Part shown: positions 58,583 to 64,000 of the stretch, in pieces
How positions within the stretch are numbered: position 1 is the first letter of the stretch
How the letters are laid out: every line of letters starts with the position of its first letter
NCBI RefSeq assembly: GCF_014203645.1
Contig: NZ_JACHJL010000011.1
Location: 1 to 64,000, forward strand
DNA length: 64,000 nucleotides
Reading direction: 5' to 3'
From: Streptomyces zagrosensis
Lineage (GTDB): Bacteria; Actinomycetota; Actinomycetes; Streptomycetales; Streptomycetaceae
Made by a program: the position numbers and the translations under genes
The notes under the pieces: model-generated
Databases searched by the model: none
Seen by the model: the letters and a program-made list of their open reading frames with translations, nothing else
Told to the model about the DNA's origin: nothing

Positions 58583-58747
58583 TCAGTCCCAGAGGTTGCC
58601 GATCAGCCCGGCGTACGACGTACACAGCTGCCAGACGAGCCAGAACGCGCCGTACACGATGCCGACCAGCAGCACGGTGGCCACGATGGGGTCCAGCCTG
58701 CGCTGCCACCGAGACCGGTTCATCGACTGATAGTCATGCTCTGCCAT
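58583..58747 (-). CDS. Small single-pass membrane protein
   Basis: 54 residues (MAEHDYQSMNRSRWQRRLDP, then a hydrophobic segment PIVATVLLVGIVYGAFWLVW). The positively charged N-terminal part suggests an N-in orientation. Similar very short membrane proteins are common and uncharacterised in Streptomyces. The start is uncertain: AAGG stands very close to ATG 58747, and ATG 58723 is an alternative. It precedes no obvious partner gene. Confidence 0.55.
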   Translation of the reverse strand: MAEHDYQSMNRSRWQRRLDPIVATVLLVGIVYGAFWLVWQLCTSYAGLIGNLWD

Positions 58748-58853
58748 GCCTTCAACATACCGATAAAAGTCAACCGCCCATGCCCCCGTGGCGGCGGCGA
58801 GCGGCAGCCAGCAGAGCCCTGGCGGCCCGCCTAACCGGATCTCCCGGCACGGG

Positions 58854-59579
58854 TCAACTCCCGGCGGCGAGCGCGGCAAGCGCCCTACGGCATGCTCCAT
58901 CCGCCGCCCGGGTGGTTTCCGGCAGCCGAAAGCGCGGGCTGAGGAGCAGGGTGTGGGCGCAGGCGGCGTCCAGGGTCATCCGGTGGCCAACGGACACAAA
59001 GACGGGCTTGACGCCCGGCTGGGTCCGCACCGCCCGGCCCACCTCCTCATCGCCGTCCCACAGCGGCGAGCTGTCGCCCCGCCGCTCGCCCGGCGGGGCG
59101 TAGCGGAAGGCGAACGGGTTCTTGGCGACGCCGATGGCAGGCAGCCCGGTCAGCACGCCCAGATGGCTCGCCAGTCCGAACCGGCGCGGGTGTGCCAGGC
59201 CGTAGCCGTCGCACACCACGAGGTCGGGGGTGCGGCTGAGCCGGCCGAGCGCGGTGAGGACGGTGGGGATCTCACGGAAGGCGAGGAGGCCGGGCACATA
59301 GGGAAAGGAGATCCGGCCAACGGCGGTGGTCGCCTCGACCACGACGAGGCTGTGCAGGTCGATGGCCACGGCCGCCGCGGCAACGAGATCACGGGCATCG
59401 TCGTACGCGACGTCCACGCCGACGACCACGCCCGGCGCGCCCGGCTCGACGGCCGCGCTGGACTGCGTGACCCGGCCGCGCAGCATTTCCTGCACGGCGG
59501 TCGCTTCAGCCTCGGTGGTGGGCCAGTCGGCGGGCACGTCCGCCACTGGCGGACACGGCGACTCGGGAGAAGGACTCAT
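58854..59579 (-). CDS. nfi: Endonuclease V (deoxyinosine 3'-endonuclease)
   Basis: 241 residues from ATG 59579; an in-frame ATG exists at 59630. The catalytic acids are in family positions: Asp in GVDVAYDD, Glu in FPYVPGLLAFREIPTVL, and Asp in VVCDGYGLAHPRRFGLASHL. The Tyr wedge is in FPYVPG and IGVAKNPF supplies the Lys. The enzyme nicks DNA or RNA near deaminated adenine (inosine). It is a single gene, divergent from the YciI-like gene across about 100 bp. Confidence 0.93.
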   Translation of the reverse strand: MSPSPESPCPPVADVPADWPTTEAEATAVQEMLRGRVTQSSAAVEPGAPGVVVGVDVAYDDARDLVAAAAVAIDLHSLVVVEATTAVGRISFPYVPGLLAFREIPTVLTALGRLSRTPDLVVCDGYGLAHPRRFGLASHLGVLTGLPAIGVAKNPFAFRYAPPGERRGDSSPLWDGDEEVGRAVRTQPGVKPVFVSVGHRMTLDAACAHTLLLSPRFRLPETTRAADGACRRALAALAAGS

Positions 59580-59676
59580 AGCGGTGCGCACGCTACGCGA
59601 GATCACCGAGTCGTCCCCATCCGGCCCCATCCGGCCCCGGCGGCCCTCAGTCGATCATCGACGTAACCTGGCGACC

Positions 59677-59976
59677 ATGTTCGTACTTGAGTTGCACTAC
59701 ACCGCTCCGCTGGAGCGGATCGACGCCCTGCTCAGCGACCACATCGACTGGCTGACGACGCACTACGAGTCGGGGACCTTCATCGCCTCCGGGCGCAAGG
59801 AACCGCGCGACGGCGGCGTGATCCTCGCGGTGGGGGCGGACCGGCCGGACATCGAGCAGGTGGTGGCGAACGACCCGCTGGTCGTCGCGGGAGCGTGTGA
59901 GTACCGGATCACGGAGTTCCTGGCGACGAAGACCGCCCCCGCGCTGGCCGCATACCGGCAGGAGCTGCCGTCCTGA
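59677..59976 (+). CDS. YciI-family small protein
   Basis: 99 residues. It begins MFVLELHYTAPLERIDALLS and continues HIDWLTTHYESGTFIASGRK. The ferredoxin-like fold of the YCII superfamily is recognisable by the His in SDHIDWL and the GTFIASGR segment. LVVAGACEYRITEF ends the domain. No strong ribosome-binding site is seen, and the longer upstream frame overlaps endonuclease V on the other strand. Family members are often small enzymes or ligand-binding dimers; no specific activity is assigned. Confidence 0.85.
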   Translation: MFVLELHYTAPLERIDALLSDHIDWLTTHYESGTFIASGRKEPRDGGVILAVGADRPDIEQVVANDPLVVAGACEYRITEFLATKTAPALAAYRQELPS

Positions 59977-60171
59977 CACCGGCCGCGCCCCACGGCGCGG
60001 GCCCGTTGGCCAAGGCGGCCCCTGGCCGCGAGGCGCCTGCCGGCCGAGGCAGCGGCTGACCGGAAGCGGGCCATCGGGCCGGACGCGGGCTGCCGGCCAC
60101 TCCGCGTCCCCCGCCGAGTGGGTCCCAGGCGGGGGCCGCGGCGCAGCGGGGCGGCCCCGACGTGCTGCGGG

Positions 60172-61383
60172 TCAGCGGCCCGCGACGCTGAGGCGGGCGA
60201 TGCGGCCCTTTTCGCCGGAGGCCCAGCAGCTCAGGTCCGGGGCGCAGTCCACCGTGTCGTAGGAACCGGTGTCGAAGGTGCGCCAGCGCCGGCCGCCGTC
60301 GAGAGTGAGTTCGCTACCGGTGGGGCCGACAGCGAGCGCGGCGGAGCGGCTGTACGGCAGCCAGGCAACGCCCGAACGGTAGCTGGGCGGCTGACGCCGC
60401 GCCAGGCTCCAGTTCGCGCCGCCGTCACCGGTGGTCGCGGCCGTGCGGGGTGACGGCTCGCCCGGTCGGTAGTCGCCGCCCACGGCCAGGCCGTGCCGGG
60501 CGTCGCGGAACGCGAGCCCGAAGACGCCACGAGCCGGGTCGCCGGCCGGGATGGGCGCCGCGGTCACCGTCCAGGTGTGGCCCCGGTCGGCCGAGTGCAG
60601 CACTCGCGCGGTGGCGGCGCCGCCGGTGGCGATCCACGCGTCCCGGCTGCCCGAGCTGACCAGGCACTGTCCACTGGCGGCGAACGCCGCCTCGCCCGGC
60701 TGCGCGGCCGGCATCCCCGCGGACGGCAGCACGCGCCAGCTTCGGCCACCGTCCCCGGTGGACAGGATGCGGTACTTGCCGCCCACCGGGTCGCTGAGTG
60801 CAATGCCGTGCCGAGCGTCGAAGAAGGTCATGCAGTCATAGAAGGCCGCCGGGTCGGTGTTGCGGAAGCTCTCCGTCCAGCTCGCGCCGCCATCGTCGGT
60901 ACGAAAGACGCGGGACGCCTCCCCCTCGCCGATGGCCAGTACCACCGCGTGCCGTCCGTCGAACGCCTCCACGTCCCGGAACTCCAGCGCGCCCGCGCCG
61001 GGCGGCGATACGTTACGCCAGCTCTTGCCGCCGTCCGCGGTACGCAGCACAGTGCCCTGGCTGCCGGCTACCCACGCGGTACGACGGTTGACGGCGGCAA
61101 GCCCGCGGAACCGGGCCTGGCTGCCGCTGTCACCCAACCGCCACGCCAGGTTCGGGCCCACAGCGCCGTCGAACGCATCGGCACCCCCTGCCCCGCCACG
61201 GCTTTCCGCAGCGCCGGCGCTGCTCGTACTGCCGGCGTTGCCCGTGCTACCGCCGGTGCCAGCACCAGTGCCACTGCCAGCGCCTTCGTCGCCAGCCGCA
61301 CCGGCGTTCGCGGGTGCCGTGAGCGCGGCTGCCAGCGCCACCCCGCACATGCCCGCCGTCATCATCCGTCGCAGTGTCCTCAT
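60172..61383 (-). CDS. Secreted BNR/YCF48-type beta-propeller protein
   Basis: 403 residues from ATG 61383 (MRTLRRMMTAG), with GAGGGG ten bases upstream; further in-frame ATGs reach 61410. The signal peptide (AGMCGVALAAALTAPANAGA) is followed by a Gly/Ser/Ala/Thr linker of about 45 residues. Six or seven repeated blades with Asp-box motifs follow (TADGGKSWRNVSP, TDDGGASWTESF, TGDGGRSWRVLPS, SADRGHTWTVTA, TGDGGANWSLAR, LDGGRRWRTFD). The fold is used in sialidases and photosystem assembly factors. Catalytic residues cannot be claimed, so it is likely an extracellular binding or scaffold protein. Confidence 0.87.
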   Translation of the reverse strand: MRTLRRMMTAGMCGVALAAALTAPANAGAAGDEGAGSGTGAGTGGSTGNAGSTSSAGAAESRGGAGGADAFDGAVGPNLAWRLGDSGSQARFRGLAAVNRRTAWVAGSQGTVLRTADGGKSWRNVSPPGAGALEFRDVEAFDGRHAVVLAIGEGEASRVFRTDDGGASWTESFRNTDPAAFYDCMTFFDARHGIALSDPVGGKYRILSTGDGGRSWRVLPSAGMPAAQPGEAAFAASGQCLVSSGSRDAWIATGGAATARVLHSADRGHTWTVTAAPIPAGDPARGVFGLAFRDARHGLAVGGDYRPGEPSPRTAATTGDGGANWSLARRQPPSYRSGVAWLPYSRSAALAVGPTGSELTLDGGRRWRTFDTGSYDTVDCAPDLSCWASGEKGRIARLSVAGR

Positions 61384-61500
61384 GCCCGTCATACCCCTCA
61401 TGCCCCTCATGGCGCTGGAAGCTAGCCCATTCCTCGGGCGGCGTCCACGGTCGGCGGCTTATGCGCACCGGCCAGGGGGTGCGGCAGGAGGCGTACATCC

Positions 61501-63120
<1,620 letters not shown>

Positions 63121-63321
63121 GTGGGGGGCACCTCGGGGTGTGACGCGTGGTATCGCGGGGACTCGCGGGCATGGTCGGAACTTCGCAAGCCTAAATCTCC
63201 GCCCGCCGCTCTTCGATGCCGTGACGCAGCTCACGCATGGATTGAGTGCACTGGCGTAATGCACCAGCCATCTAAGGGGTCAAAGAGACAAGGACCCGCA
63301 CCAAGAGCAAGGGAGCAGGCG

Positions 63322-63735
63322 TTGTCCATCGTCATAGACCAAGCCGTCCAAGCCCGACTGATCGCGTCGGCGCCTCGGACCCGTGCCATCCCCGCCCGCT
63401 TGCGGTACGAACCCGCCGACCCGTTCGCGGTGTGCGTCTCGTTCCCGCCCACCGCGTCACTCGACGGATTCGAGGTGGAGTGGGCCTTCGGACGCGATCT
63501 GCTGGAGATCGGGCTGCGGGAGCCCGCAGGCAGCGGGGACGTTCATATCTGGCCATGCGGCCCCGAGCTGACCGTGCTGGAGTTTCGTGCCGTGGAGGGC
63601 ATGGCCATGGTCCAGCTCAACACCGCCGATCTCCGCGAGTTCCTCGGCCGCTCGTACGAGCTCGTCCCGGCGGGCGACGAGGGCGGGTACCTCGACGTCG
63701 ATGCCGATCTCGCGGCGCTGCTACGGGATGCCTGA
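63322..63735 (+). CDS. SsgA-like sporulation-related protein (SALP)
   Basis: 137 residues, typical for the family. It begins LSIVIDQAVQARLIASAPRT and follows the SsgB/SsgA pattern: PARLRYEPADPFAVCVSFPP, VEWAFGRDLLEIGL, and a C-terminal LDVDADLAALLRDA. The start is TTG 63322, with GGGAG seven bases upstream; no ATG or GTG fits the family start, and ATG 63259 would add 21 untypical residues. SALPs act in cell division and spore-wall assembly and are found only in morphologically complex actinomycetes, which supports the assignment of the host. Confidence 0.92.
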   Translation: MSIVIDQAVQARLIASAPRTRAIPARLRYEPADPFAVCVSFPPTASLDGFEVEWAFGRDLLEIGLREPAGSGDVHIWPCGPELTVLEFRAVEGMAMVQLNTADLREFLGRSYELVPAGDEGGYLDVDADLAALLRDA

Positions 63736-64000
63736 GCCGATGGGGGCCCGCTGCGAGACCGCGCTGGCCGGTGCCGCGCCCGGCATGAGCCGGCCCGCCG
63801 CGCCGTCCCGACCCATGCCCGCAGTGCGCCCCGCGACCGAGCCGGGCCTGGCGAGTTCTGCGTACCCGCTGCCTGGCACAGCGGTTGGGCCCGGCATGGC
63901 CACCGCGGGCGCGGCAACCTCGCCCGGTGCCGGTCTGCGTGCGGCGCTCACCGTGTCGGCCCGCAATGTGCCGGCCGACGCCGTCAGCGGGGCCAGCGGC
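63721..64000 (-). CDS. Possible C-terminal end of a gene entering from the right edge (hypothetical)
   Basis: A leftward frame is open from the right edge to a TAG at 63721 and shows high third-position GC. It overlaps the SsgA-like gene by 15 bp at its 3' end. The translation (LRADTVSAARRPAPGEVAAP, then GPTAVPGSGYAELARPGSV) is Ala/Gly/Pro-rich and shows no recognisable domain. It could be a low-complexity C-terminus or a chance open frame. Confidence 0.35.
   Translation of the reverse strand, partial: PLAPLTASAGTLRADTVSAARRPAPGEVAAPAVAMPGPTAVPGSGYAELARPGSVAGRTAGMGRDGAAGRLMPGAAPASAVSQRAPIGSGIP

Overview
The window looks like a chromosomal segment of a Streptomyces-type actinomycete. Evidence is the very high GC with strong third-position GC bias, frequent GTG and TTG starts, an SsgA-like sporulation protein, large LuxR-family ATPase regulators, an IdeR/DmdR-type iron box and a modular type I polyketide synthase. 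Nothing here proves the species, and no known natural product is assigned.

Region 1 (1-22.4 kb, possibly to 25.8 kb) is one flank of a polyketide cluster. Two PKS genes read leftward. The upstream one (827-10756) is complete: a KSQ loading module with a methylmalonyl-type AT, then a fully reducing module (KS-AT-DH-ER-KR-ACP), also with a methylmalonyl-type AT. The second PKS gene runs off the left edge after its docking segment and most of a KS. An aspartate-less NarL-type regulator follows. A tightly overlapping three-gene operon (crotonyl-CoA carboxylase/reductase, KAS III, 3-hydroxyacyl-CoA dehydrogenase) should make an alkylmalonyl-CoA extender unit. Two divergent LAL regulators come next, then an epoxide-hydrolase-like gene and an ABC-F gene that may or may not belong to the cluster. 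A 26-27 nt motif occurs upstream of both the PKS operon and the extender-unit operon, which suggests co-regulation.

Region 2 (25.8-40.1 kb) is mixed: an HD-domain hydratase-like protein, a second ABC-F protein, D-amino-acid oxidase, an enterochelin-esterase-like protein that lacks its serine nucleophile, an iron box, rmlB-rmlD, a BCCT transporter, a secreted X-Pro peptidase divergent from a secreted M1 aminopeptidase, and a small membrane protein.

Region 3 (40.2-56.2 kb) is mostly catabolic: a decayed substrate-binding-protein gene, an amino-acid permease, an acyl-CoA ligase, a methyltransferase, an APH-like kinase, a MerR regulator, and a beta-oxidation operon (racemase-like CoA transferase, acyl-CoA dehydrogenase, thiolase, FadB). 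A sialic-acid-type MFS transporter and a DapA/NanA-family aldolase form a pair after it.

Region 4 (56.5-64 kb) holds a saccharopine-dehydrogenase-like reductase, a DUF1203 protein, a small membrane protein, endonuclease V, a YciI protein, a secreted beta-propeller, an ECF sigma factor fused to a zinc-finger/transmembrane/Pro-Thr tail, and an SsgA-like protein with a TTG start.

Short tandem repeats are conspicuous throughout, inside genes and between them (PKS linkers, epoxide hydrolase tail, MerR N-terminus, racemase tail, sigma-factor tail). Gene ends were set by stop codons; starts were chosen by ribosome-binding site, family start and overlap, and several remain uncertain as noted.
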